Positions 1-8,000 of a DNA stretch of 14,238 nucleotides are shown here, piece by piece; within the stretch, counting starts at the first letter, position 1, and each line of letters begins with the position of its first letter. This stretch comes from Baffinella frigidus. Lineage: Eukaryota > Cryptophyceae > Cryptomonadales > Baffinellaceae. The stretch is taken from contig MU646580.1 in assembly GCA_026770585.1 (NCBI GenBank), positions 355,156-369,393 on the forward strand. The letters run 5' to 3'. A program made the position numbers and the translations under genes. The notes under the pieces were generated by a model, which saw only the letters and a list, made by a program, of their open reading frames with translations, had not been told where the DNA came from and searched no databases.

Positions 1-34
1 CCCACTCCTCTGATTCTCTCTCTCTTGCGCACAG

Positions 35-3000
35 GGGAAGGAGTTCGACGGGCATCACAACGCAGACCACTCGCATCTCAACCTCCACCAGCGCAACAAG
101 GTGCGCTAAGTGAGCGCTTTTTGCATCTGCAGGCCACGAAAAAAAAATCAAAATCCAAACATCGACAGTTTACTACGGGCATGGCCAACGTTTGGCATTT
201 TATTTTTATTTTGTTGTTTTGGTGTGGGCAACAGATGCGGCAACCGCTCTGCTGCCAGCACTACACTCCTCCTACTGCTTAGAACTGGCCTGTCCACTAC
301 TGGCTAAAACTGGCCTGTCCTGCTGGCTAGCACTGGCCTGTCCGACACCAGTACGGGCTATTGCTACCGGTACTACTCCAGTACTGGCTAGGACGTGCTG
401 CACCACTTTCCCCCTCCGAGGGCGTGAGCGAGATAACAAAAATCGTGTTACCTGTACCGTGTTGTCCACCTTGAGCGCAGCCAGGGTGAAATGGAGGAGG
501 GAGAGGGGTGAGCGTCGCATGCACGATGTTGCAGTGGGAACACCCACGCACCTCTAGTGCGCTGCGTGGGAGGGCGCACAGTCCCCCCCCCCTTCCCCCA
601 CCGGATCAACTATCAACTTTGGACGCGCCCGTGTTAAGCCAAGTTACCCGTCCGGATGCGGCCTGGCGTGTTGAGCTGCAGAAAGTTGGTGTCCCGCTGG
701 GTCTTGTTGTGGTTCCCTTTGTGGGGGCGGGACTGTCAGGGGAACATGTTGTCGACCTCAGCTGACACGAGTCGGTTTGAAAGGACGCCAACTGTTGCTG
801 TTTGTAGTGCGGGCGACGTGAAGGGTTCGGGACCAACTCCAGCCTTGAGTAATCCCAACACACCTTCATTGATGCCAACACGGCCGGTATGTATCACCAA
901 ACGGGAAGGGTACGGTCGGGACCAACCCCAATTTCAAACAGCGATAGTTTCCGATTTATAGGGAATGATAAAGGGTGCGGGACCAACCCCAACGTAAGGC
1001 TCGAGAGTAATAAAGAACGCCTGCGATCAGATCATGGAGGGTGCGGCGGGCGACTACAAGTTCCTCACGCCCCAGCAACGATGGGTCTGGCTCCTGCCCC
1101 CTGCACTCTGCACCCTGAACCCTGGACCATTGCCTCTGAACCCTGCACCCTGCACCCTGAACTCTGAACCCTGCACTCTGAACCCTGAACCCCGAACCCT
1201 GAACCCTGAACCCTGAACCCTGAACCCTGAACCCTGCACCCTGATCCCTAAACCCTGAACCGTGAACCGTGAACCCTGAACCGTGAAATCTGAACCCTGA
1301 ACTATGAACCCTGGACCGTGGACCGTGAACCGTGAACCGTGAACCGTGAACCCGAAACCCGGAACCACCGAAACCTGACACCCCAAACACGAAACTCGAA
1401 ACCCAAACGCCGAAACCGTGGAACAGGCGCACGAGGAACTGGACAAGATCGATGCTGCGCGCCATGCTGCGGCGTCGGTGACAACCCACACCCTACACCC
1501 TCAACCCTCAACCCTCAACCCTCAAACCTCAACCCTCAACCCTCAACCCTAAACCCTAAACCCTAAACCCCTTGATTCTCAAGCCTCGCGCATGTCTCCA
1601 CCTTGATCCAATCTACACCGAAAAGCCTGGCTGTGAATCGGGGGATGATCCGTGAATCGGGGGTTGATGCACACCGACCCCCGCTTCCTCCCGCACCCAG
1701 CAGCCGCGCCACACACACCAATCACCCTAAACCCATGAACCCCTGAACCCCAACCCCTCACATAACCCCCACTCCTCACCCCTCACCCCAAACCGTGCAC
1801 CCACAGCTCCTGACGCGCGCGGCGCGATCAGCAGTCTTTCCACCACCGCCAGACACCAACGTTTCACACCAGAATGCTAGAGGGGCCTATTTAAAACCGA
1901 AATGTAGCCTTTGTGTAGCCACGTTCATTGCCTTTGGAGCCATTCCACCCCAAATTAGGCCAGCCGCGAGGTTGGAACACCCGATCCTGGTACAAACATT
2001 TACAACTCCACATGTAAATAGGTCTCTGATGCACTCTCGAGTGGTTCTCTGACACACGCGGGTGGCGCAGGTGGTAGCGGGGATGCACAAGCTCGCCTCC
2101 TCAATGGCCACCGCGCGGTCGTCCGACGACCTTGCGGCTCTCCACGGATTCCAGCCCCCGCCCTCTGCGGAGCCCTCCTCCGCTGCGGCGCGCGGGGGGA
2201 CAGGCAAAATCCGGGCCCGGGCGCGGCCGCGGGGGCGCGTGACGAACCGGCGGGGGGGGGGGGGGGGGCAGACGGACGGCTGGAAGGGCGCCGGGGGGGA
2301 GTGGGTGAGCCACCCTTCCCGTGGTTTGTAATGCGGGCGACGTGCTGGGTGCGGGGGCAACCCCGATGCCACACTCAGCCCCCCCCCCCCCGAGGAGGGG
2401 GGGTTGTGGCGTGGGAGACGTGCAGACATGGCCGCGTGGCTATTACTGGGGATCGCTACGCGGGCACGATTGCTGATCGCTACTCCAGTCACGTGACCAT
2501 GTTCTGCGGACGTGATATCATTGAGATGGTCCAGCGGATGGCAAAGGAGGTGTCGAAAAACATGTTTTCCCGCGTGCTTTCCCGCGCGCTCAGTGCGCTT
2601 TCTCACCCTCTCGGCGTTCCGCAGGATCTCAACGGTCCAGTGAAACCAACGGGCGGGATCCTGAGCACGTTCCCGGACGACGACGTTGCGCGGGATGGGT
2701 TCCTCACCGGGGTTACAGGTGAGGCCCCGTGCCGAAAAGCTTGTGTAGGCTGGCCGAGAAGCACACCGTGCCCTTGTCCGGGTACACCTCGAGGTCGCCC
2801 ATGGCGTCGTCGCGGTAGGTGGAGATCATCACGTTGATCTTCTCCACGTCCTCCATGAAGCCGTAATAGACTGTTTCTCAGAGCCACACAATAGTCGAGC
2901 CTACAATGCGAGGACCCAGGGGTCAGGGTTCAGGGCTAAATCCTAAAAATACCAAGAACGCCGACCCAGGTTCACGCCCCCCTTCACCCTCCACCCGAAA

Positions 3001-3866
3001 CTCGAAACTAGACGAGTTTTGAGAGCCAACTGTTCCCTCTGCAAAAAACCGTTGATGCGTGTAACGATCAAACCAAAGAGTGACTGGGCCTGTGCCGAAA
3101 AGCGAGGCGTTTTTGAGAGAGTGCGACATGTCTGCCATGGGTGAGCCCCGAGACGTGATCTCATCGGGACGAGTATCTATGATAAATGTTCCACGCCAAC
3201 AAAATTGACTTCACAAATGCTTTAAAAATTACTAGAAAGATCCATTTGTGTAGTAAATTTCGTTACCGTGGAGTATTTATTGTAAACATTCTCCGCGATT
3301 AGATCCCTGTGTACCACCGCTACCGGTGTGCGCCCCCTCTCTCGTCGCCCCAGCTCAATCATACCCTCTGTGGTGGGGCACCTACGGTGGCAATGTTAGT
3401 GTGCGCCCCTAGCAAGACGAGGGCGCACGATTTCGCAAGGAGAAAGTCCGTGTCTGTTAACGGTTCTGCTACATGAGTGTCAGCCAAGAGTCGACTCTGA
3501 GAGCACTCACCTTTCAGGACCGTCCTCTCCAGAGACACCCCCTGTTTAGAGATCGACGTTATCAAAGGAAAGGTTGTTGCAAATTTTTGACTTTTGGAGA
3601 ACGCGGAAGCCACCACCCGCCCTGCGCGGGGCCTCAGCTTTCCCTCTTCGTGCTATGCGATCAATCGAACGCGGATATCCCCAACTGGCATTTTGTGGTC
3701 ATGTCCGTATCACTTAACCATTATCTCTCTCTGTGCAGGGGATTCCAACGTCGGGGGCGCGCTAGCAAAGGTGGATGGGGAAAACGTTGGAGGCTCTCTT
3801 GCAAAGGTTTCTGGAACCCCCAACGGCCCCGGCGGCAACTGGCTTGCTGGCCTCGGGTCCAACTAG
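35..3866 (+). CDS. C-terminal seven exons of an unidentified plus-strand gene (5' end outside window)
   Basis: I do not recognise this protein. Exons are 35-100, 1031-1084, 1427-1477, 2071-2117, 2489-2549, 2625-2718 and 3739-3866. Every junction fits GT-AG and the phases agree across all six introns (0, 0, 0, 2, 0, 1). Visible peptides in order: a His/Asn-rich stretch (DGHHNADHSHLNLHQRNK), GAAGDYKFLTPQQRW, a helical AHEELDKIDAARHAAAS, VVAGMHKLASSMATAR, TMFCGRDIIEMVQRMAKE, an acidic PDDDVARDGFLTGVTG, then a Gly/Asn-rich tail with an imperfect internal repeat (NVGGALAKVDGE / NVGGSLAKVSGT) ending in TAG. No membrane segment or known catalytic motif is visible. Best-supported exons are 1427-1477, 2625-2718 and the terminal exon; the 1031-1084 donor (GG|gtctgg) is weak. 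AATAAA lies 34 bases past the stop. It is convergent with the reductase-like gene ending at 5093. Confidence 0.68.
101..1030 (+). repeat. Intron of the plus-strand gene with two short tandem-repeat blocks
   Basis: This intron runs from the donor gtgcgc at 101 to the acceptor at 1029-1030. Positions 284-354 hold about 2.5 copies of a ~25-base unit starting ACTGGCCTGTCC and including CTGGCTA. Positions 808-1000 hold three spaced copies of a motif like GGGACCAACCCCA (near 827, 917 and 980). The first is preceded by GTGCGGGCGACGTG, which recurs near 2332-2345 in another intron of the same gene, so these are dispersed intronic repeats. I see no coding exon here. Confidence 0.55.
1091..1380 (+). 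repeat. Telomere-like degenerate repeat array, C-rich strand sense, in an intron
   Basis: About 290 bases of CCCTGAA-type units (CCCTGAAC, CCCTGCAC, CCGTGAAC, CCCTAAAC variants) begin within ten bases of the splice donor at 1085 and fill most of the 342-base intron before the exon at 1427. The units are variants of the plant/alveolate-type telomere repeat CCCTAAA, but the array is degenerate and internal, so it is not a chromosome end. Both strands give spurious open frames across it. Confidence 0.85.
1489..1800 (+). repeat. Second telomere-like tract (CCCTCAA/CCCTAAA) plus a 19-base tandem pair
   Basis: Positions 1489-1571 are CCCTCAA units grading into perfect CCCTAAA units, the closest match to a canonical telomere repeat in the window. 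Positions 1635-1672 contain two 19-base copies starting GTGAATCGGGGG. Positions 1725-1800 return to looser CCCTAAACC/CCCCTCAC runs. All lie in the intron 1478-2070, again with the C-rich strand sense. The rest of the intron to 2070 shows nothing recognisable. Confidence 0.8.
2118..2488 (+). other. GC-rich intron with G and C homopolymer runs
   Basis: This is the intron between exons 2071-2117 and 2489-2549. It is very GC-rich with a long G run near 2251-2268 and a C run near 2381-2390. Positions 2332-2365 match the repeat near 808-836 in an earlier intron (GCGGGCGACGTG followed by a G-rich stretch and CAACYCC). The exon before it could be read further, since the frame stays open to about 2331. 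I prefer the donor at 2118 because it gives phase 2, which matches the acceptor at 2488. Confidence 0.45.
2741..2870 (-). pseudogene. Antisense exon of elongation factor 2 inside an intron of the plus-strand gene
   Basis: Read on the minus strand after an AAACAG acceptor (exon begins at 2870), the frame gives 42 residues including EDVEKINVMISTYRDD, MGDLEVYPDKGTV and SASLH. From family knowledge this is the EF-2 segment just after the G-domain NKxD region: the N-V-I-I-S-T-Y block, a G-D-x-x-V-Y-P-x-K-G-T-V block, then the G-S-G-L-H block (here SASLH). The next EF-2 block (GWAFT) does not follow; the frame runs to a stop at 2722-2724 through a TTTTCGGCAC motif repeated near 3080-3095. The 3' end is uncertain: no GT donor sits after SASLH, and a GC donor after 2741 is only a guess. 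The other EF-2 exons are not in the same intron, so it is most simply a captured gene fragment. Confidence 0.72.
2871..3510. other. Intronic stretch between the two antisense exon fragments
   Basis: Positions 2917-2941 carry a short TTCAGGG-like stretch (G-rich on plus). Positions 3040-3110 read on the minus strand give a weakly NKID-like peptide (LIVTRINGFLQREQL) that I do not accept as an exon. Positions 3200-3300 are AT-rich. Nothing else is recognisable. Confidence 0.4.
3511..3541 (-). pseudogene. 31-base antisense mini-exon, possibly EF-2-derived
   Basis: On the minus strand an acceptor (CTCTAAACAG) precedes 31 bases coding GVSLERTVLK plus one base, followed by a good donor GTGAGT. In EF-2 the segment after the D-x-V-E motif reads G-V-x-x-Q-T-E-x-V-L-R, so the peptide could be a divergent version of that block. 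It lies on the correct side of the EF-2 exon at 2741-2870 (upstream on the minus strand). The stretch between them, which should hold the NKxD motif, was not found. The splice signals are good; the EF-2 assignment is weak. Confidence 0.35.
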
Positions 3867-3899
3867 CATCTTTAAGGGACGTGCGCGTGCACCGCCAAA

Positions 3900-3905
3900 A
3901 ATAAA
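3900..3905 (+). promoter_or_regulatory. Possible polyadenylation hexamer AATAAA
   Basis: AATAAA lies 34 bases after the TAG of the plus-strand gene, in an A-rich context. The spacing suits a poly(A) signal, but many protists do not rely on this hexamer, so it is only suggestive. Confidence 0.35.
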
Positions 3906-4269
3906 ATGGAGACGCAAATGGCTCCAATAACCTCCAATGGCTCCAAGAGGCCCCGCAGATGTGCTGGTTGGTGCCACATAGTGCCTACACACAGAGAGGT
4001 TCTTGTCGTGGTGGTGCTGCAGTATGCAGATCCGCAGGAGGGGTGTGACGCCACGACTGCACACCGCTTGATTTACGTGCGTTTGTGGGGGAGTAGATGC
4101 GAATCGGTCGTTGCGTGCGCGATCTCATCTCTTGGATCAGCCTTCTCCCAGAATCACACGTCGCTCTCCGCCCCGCATCGTTCTCCACACCCAGACATAT
4201 TATCCCTTGCGACCCGCGCGCAAGCCCCCCCCCGCCGAGACACACCCACCAGCAGTTCCTCCACTTCAC
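3906..4269. other. Convergent intergenic spacer, no recognised gene
   Basis: No exon, tRNA-like or rRNA-like sequence is recognisable here. Three overlapping variants of ATGGCTCCAATAACC / ATGGCTCCAAGAGG occur near 3918-3950. The stretch leads into the MITE-like cluster that starts near 4270. Confidence 0.4.
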
Positions 4270-4368
4270 GTATCAAGTGGCGAGGGGGTCTTAAAAGACC
4301 CCCTACAGGTCCTGGGCAGGTTCTAGGGCCCTACGGTAGAGTGTATGCGCCTACTCGCCACAAGGGGA
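4270..4368. mobile_element. Family-A MITE-like element with internal palindrome
   Basis: The ends AAGTGGCGAG and CTCGCCACAA form imperfect inverted termini. Inside are a 9-bp hairpin at 4284-4303 (GGGGGTCTT AA AAGACCCCC) and the family-A core, GGTTCTAGGGCCCTACGG followed by a TATGCGCCTACT block. The core recurs at 5645-5748, 5780-5882, 6518-6623 and 7697-7796. It directly abuts the family-B element beginning at 4369. No protein is encoded. Confidence 0.55.
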
Positions 4369-4483
4369 AGGGGTACCTCGCTCATAAGAAAACGCCCCCC
4401 CTTAGGACCCTACAGTAAGCCTATGCCTAGGCCCTTATGGGAGTCCTAGTGGGGGGGCAGTGTGTTATGAGCGAGGTACCCCT
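4369..4483. mobile_element. Family-B MITE-like element, perfect 19-bp terminal inverted repeats
   Basis: The left end AGGGGTACCTCGCTCATAA is matched exactly in inverse by TTATGAGCGAGGTACCCCT at 4465-4483. The element is 115 bp with C-rich and G-rich subterminal runs and no coding capacity. A second copy lies at 4787-4910. No clear target-site duplication is visible, partly because the left side abuts another element. Confidence 0.75.
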
Positions 4484-4621
4484 GTATCCCCCAGTAGACC
4501 CGGGGCAGGGCAGGACGCGTCCTCTCGTCCCCGAGTGGCTATGCCTGCACCAATTGACCAGGCCTTAATTTGGGGTGAATTTACTAATTTCACAGTGAAT
4601 GCACTGCCTCAAGACATAGCC

Positions 4622-4770
4622 ACGAGTCGGGCCCGTCAAAAGACCCCTCGTCCCCCAAGGCGGGCCCGGCCTCTCGCGACACACTCGCGAGAGGCCTATC
4701 TGCCGATAGGCCGTGGCCCTACGGTCATCGCCTCCTTGTGAGCGAGGTAACCCTGTATCGACACGGAGAG
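4622..4770. repeat. Cluster of short hairpins and a repeated GAGCGAGGTAACC motif
   Basis: Two adjacent palindromes are present: CCTCTCGCG ... CGCGAGAGG at 4671-4695, and GGCCTATC ... GATAGGCC just after it. They are followed by CTCCTTGTGAGCGAGGTAACC, which recurs almost exactly at 4976-4996. Both copies lead into GACACGGAGAGCGAG. These look like pieces of another inverted-repeat family related at its ends to family B. Confidence 0.5.
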
Positions 4771-4786
4771 CGAGTAAACCCTGTAC

Positions 4787-4910
4787 AGGGGTACCTCGCT
4801 CATAAGAAAACGCCCACCCCCTCTAGATAGAGGGACCACCATAGGGCCCCGGGCACAGGCCTACTGTAGGGTCCTAGCAGGAGGCGGTTTCTCATGCGCG
4901 AGGTACCCCT
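4787..4910. mobile_element. Family-B MITE-like element, second copy
   Basis: The left end (AGGGGTACCTCGCTCATAAG followed by AAAACGCC) pairs with the right end GGCGGTTT...GCGCGAGGTACCCCT with three mismatches over 28 bases. It has the same termini as 4369-4483 but a different middle (TAGATAGAGGGACCACCAT, then a GGGCCCCGGG core). It is 124 bp and noncoding. Confidence 0.72.
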
Positions 4911-5048
4911 GCATCTGCCTATCTGTCCTACGGTGGTCCCACGGTGGTCCTAAGGTGGTTCTTGGGGGGGGCGCGGCTCCTTGTGAGCGAGGTAACCATA
5001 TCGCGACACGGAGAGCGAGGCAACCCAGCAGCGACACGGAGGATGATA

Positions 5049-5074
5049 CGACAAAGCTCTTCATTTCTTTGTCG
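5049..5074. other. 8-bp hairpin just past the stop of the minus-strand gene
   Basis: CGACAAAG and CTTTGTCG are separated by ten bases. On the minus strand the hairpin begins about 18 bases after the TAG of the reductase-like gene, so it would sit in the 3' UTR. Its function is unknown. Confidence 0.4.
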
Positions 5075-5092
5075 AGAAGGCACGGCGGGGGT

Positions 5093-8000
5093 CTACTTAG
5101 CCTGCGAGAATGCCGCGGCCCACTCGTCCGCCGTGGGCGTGAACACCTGGTTCAGGGCTTGGGGATTAGGTGCCGAACCAGTCACCGGCGGAGCCTGCCA
5201 GGGGAAACTTGATCAGGTTATTGCGCACCGCCGGATTTCATATTTGGAAAAGGCTCCCTCGTATGGAAAAGGCTCCCTCGTATTGAAAAGGCTCCCTCGT
5301 ATGGAAAAGGCTGATTCGCGGGCGAGACCGTCCAGCACGGGGAGGAGAGGCGGGGCTTGCCGGAGAGGAGAGGGAGGGCAGGTAGGACACGCAATTCTCT
5401 TCTCAGGAGAGGGGGGGAGGGGAGGTGCCTTGAATAATACAGAGTCTGGGTTTGTCTGACATGGAGAGGGAGGGGGGGTACCGTGCAAACTGTGTGGGCA
5501 GGGTAGAGCACTGTCATCTCACGAGAGGGAGAGGAGGTAGGACATGCTTCTCTTCTCATCTCAGGAGGGGGGAGGGGGATACCCGGCGTGTGCACGCCGT
5601 GTGGGCAGGGTATAAGGGGAAACGTTCCAACTGTGTGGGCAGGGTATCCCTTAAGTGGCCCGTAGGCTCATACGCCCTACCGTAGGGCCCTGCGACCTGC
5701 CTAGGACGTCAGGAGGTCTATTTGGACCCCCTCGCCACTTAAGAGATAGGGGGTAACGTTGAAACAGTGTGGGCAGGGCATCCCTCAAGTGGCCATGCCG
5801 TCAAATTTGACGGCCAAGAGGTCCTAGACAGGTCCTAGGGCCCTACGGTAGGGCGTATGCGCCTACTGGCCACTTACGGGATATGAGGTACCCGGCGTTC
5901 GCGGGCGACAGTCGCGGGGATGCCCATGTGGTTCTGCCGAGGGTCAGACGACCGGTTATTGACACCAACATGACCACACTACTTTACCATCCGCGGGGGT
6001 GCCCATATGGTTCTTCCGAGGTTGAGCGGATATGTTATTGACACCAACATGACCACAATACCTTACCATCCGCGGGGTGCCCTTGTGGTGCTGCGGAGGG
6101 TGAGCGGACATGTTATTGACACTAGGACCGCGTCACCAGTCGCACCTTTCGCCTGCGCACCTCGTGAGCTAGACGGATATTGCCGATTTTGACAGAAACT
6201 GACGGAAACTTACACCAAAAAGGCGAAATCGAAACAAAAACGAGCTACATGTGCGCTCTAGTCAACTCTCAAGCCAGAGTTCTAGCCAGCTCTGGTTCAT
6301 GGTTGCAGTACTTCCGAAGCCGCTTCCAAAACCCTCCTGTTTGGGGCATGTTCCATGGGTAGGGTTCAGGGTTTATGATTCACGGCTTACGGTTTGGGAT
6401 TTTGATACTGGCACCCAGACTTCCACGTCGGAGAGCTTTCTGTTCCATGGGCCCTGGTTGGTGGTAGTGCGGGCAGGAGGGTAGGATTGGGAACTTTGAC
6501 CTCGACACTACATAAACGTATCCCTTAAGTGACCATAGGGCGAATATTCACCCTAACTCGCCCTAGGCAGGTCCTAGGGCCCTACCGTAGGGTGTATGAG
6601 CCTACTGGGCACTTGAGGGGTACATACCCAGACAGCATACGGTTTTATACGTATACATCCGCAGGACTAGGCACACTGCACTGCGAGCCAAAAAAAAACA
6701 CCTAAGTCAACTGCCCCTGACAGCCAAAGCCTTAAGTGAATTGGGTGGTCTGGGACCACTCTCCACGGCAACTTACTGCCGAAGATCAGCCAGTTCACTT
6801 GAGGTAACAACTCGAGGGCAGCAGTGCACTGGGGGCGGTGGCAGTACCGTGACCGAGCAAGTCAGCGGGGTCTCCTTCTTCGAGACCACGTGCACTAGCG
6901 GCGCGTCCACCATCAGCGCCTGTGCGTTGAGGCTTTCGGGTTTAGGGTTTTGGTTTAGGGTTTTAGGTTTTAATTTTTAGGTTCTAGGTTTTAGGGTTAG
7001 GGTTTAGGATTTAGGGTTTAGGGTTTAGAATTTAGAGTTTAGAGTTTAGGGTTTGAAGTTTGGGGTTTGGGGTTTGGGGTTTGGGGTTTGGGGTTTGGGG
7101 TTTGGGGTTTGGGGTTTGGGGTTTGGGGTTTGAGGTTCAGGGTTTAGGATGTAGGGTGTAGGATTTAGGGTTTATGGTTTATGGTTTAAGGTTTATGGTT
7201 TATGGTTTATGGTTTATGGTTTATGGTTTGTGGTTTATGGGTTATGGTTTATGGGTTATGGTTTAGAGTTTGGGGTTTAGGATTCAGGATTCAGGAATTA
7301 GGGTTCAGGGCTTTGGTCATAGGGTTGAAGAAGCAAAAACGGGGATTTGGTTGTAGGATCTCCTCCGGGTTGATGCTAAAGGTTGAGGGTTAGAAACCTG
7401 CATGAGCGCCGTTGCAGTGAGATCGCGGGACGTCTTGCCGTCGAGCGTGTCTGAATACGACACCTGCATGCACTGGTAGAGGGAGAGCGATTCAGAGGGA
7501 GAGACCTTTCATTGATACCAACACAATAGGGTGATGCGCGAGGTATACACACCACGCGCGCTTCAGGGGAAATGGCGGGTGTTTCGTTTTGGCGGGAGTT
7601 TTGTCGTGTGCGCTGTTCACAGGACAATCTGACACCCACCTACCGTCATGCGGCGAATGCAGGGAGTAAATTAGGCGCGTGTCCGGGCAAAACCGTGTAT
7701 CCCTCAAGTTCCCAGTAGGCTCATACGCCGTAGGGCCCCAGGACCTGCCTAGGACCTCTTTGGGGCCAATTTTGACCCCACGGGCACTTCAGGGACCGAG
7801 ATCAGGGTGTAGGGGTTACCTTGTTGTCGGAGTCGAAGAGGACGCCCTCGAGGGCCATCTGCAGATCGCCGGTCGTGTCGTAGAACGGCCCGCCTATCAG
7901 GTCGCCTGTTTCGGGTGCGGGTGTGTTTGAGTTTTGTTTTTTGTGTTTAGATTTGTTTGGGTTTGGGTTTTGTGTTTTGGGTTTTGGGGTTTGGGGTTTG

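Larger units (their letters stand above)
5195..6853 (-). other. Largest intron of the SDR-like gene (1,659 bases), repeat-filled
   Basis: This last intron holds a 19-base minisatellite (5246-5312), a purine-rich tract (about 5338-5590), four GTGTGGGCAGGG motifs, three family-A MITEs, a 79-base tandem repeat (5912-6125), a short TTCAGGG-like stretch near 6360-6400 and a family-C element (6701-6804). I found no coding exon. Both flanking exons are phase 0, so none is required. Confidence 0.7.

Noticed and set aside
956-1489. 177- and 145-codon minus frames rich in GFRVQGS repeats
   Set aside because: They are translations of the telomere-like CCCTGAA array, whose unit spacing keeps frames open; the plus strand carries phase-matched exons here.
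1091-1571. A true telomere end
   Set aside because: The units are degenerate, the array is internal, and coding exons with matching phases lie on both sides.
1887-2606. 239-codon minus open frame
   Set aside because: It overlaps plus-strand exons with consistent splice phases and has no family motifs; the Arg/Pro/His composition fits GC-rich noncoding DNA.
3040-3110. Possible NKxD exon of EF-2 on minus (LIVTRINGFLQREQL)
   Set aside because: The key Asn-Lys-x-Asp is absent (TRIN), the surrounding frame has no suitable donor, and the likeness is weak.
5246-5312. CRISPR-like array
   Set aside because: The 19-base units are directly adjacent with no spacers and lie in a eukaryotic intron, so this is a minisatellite.
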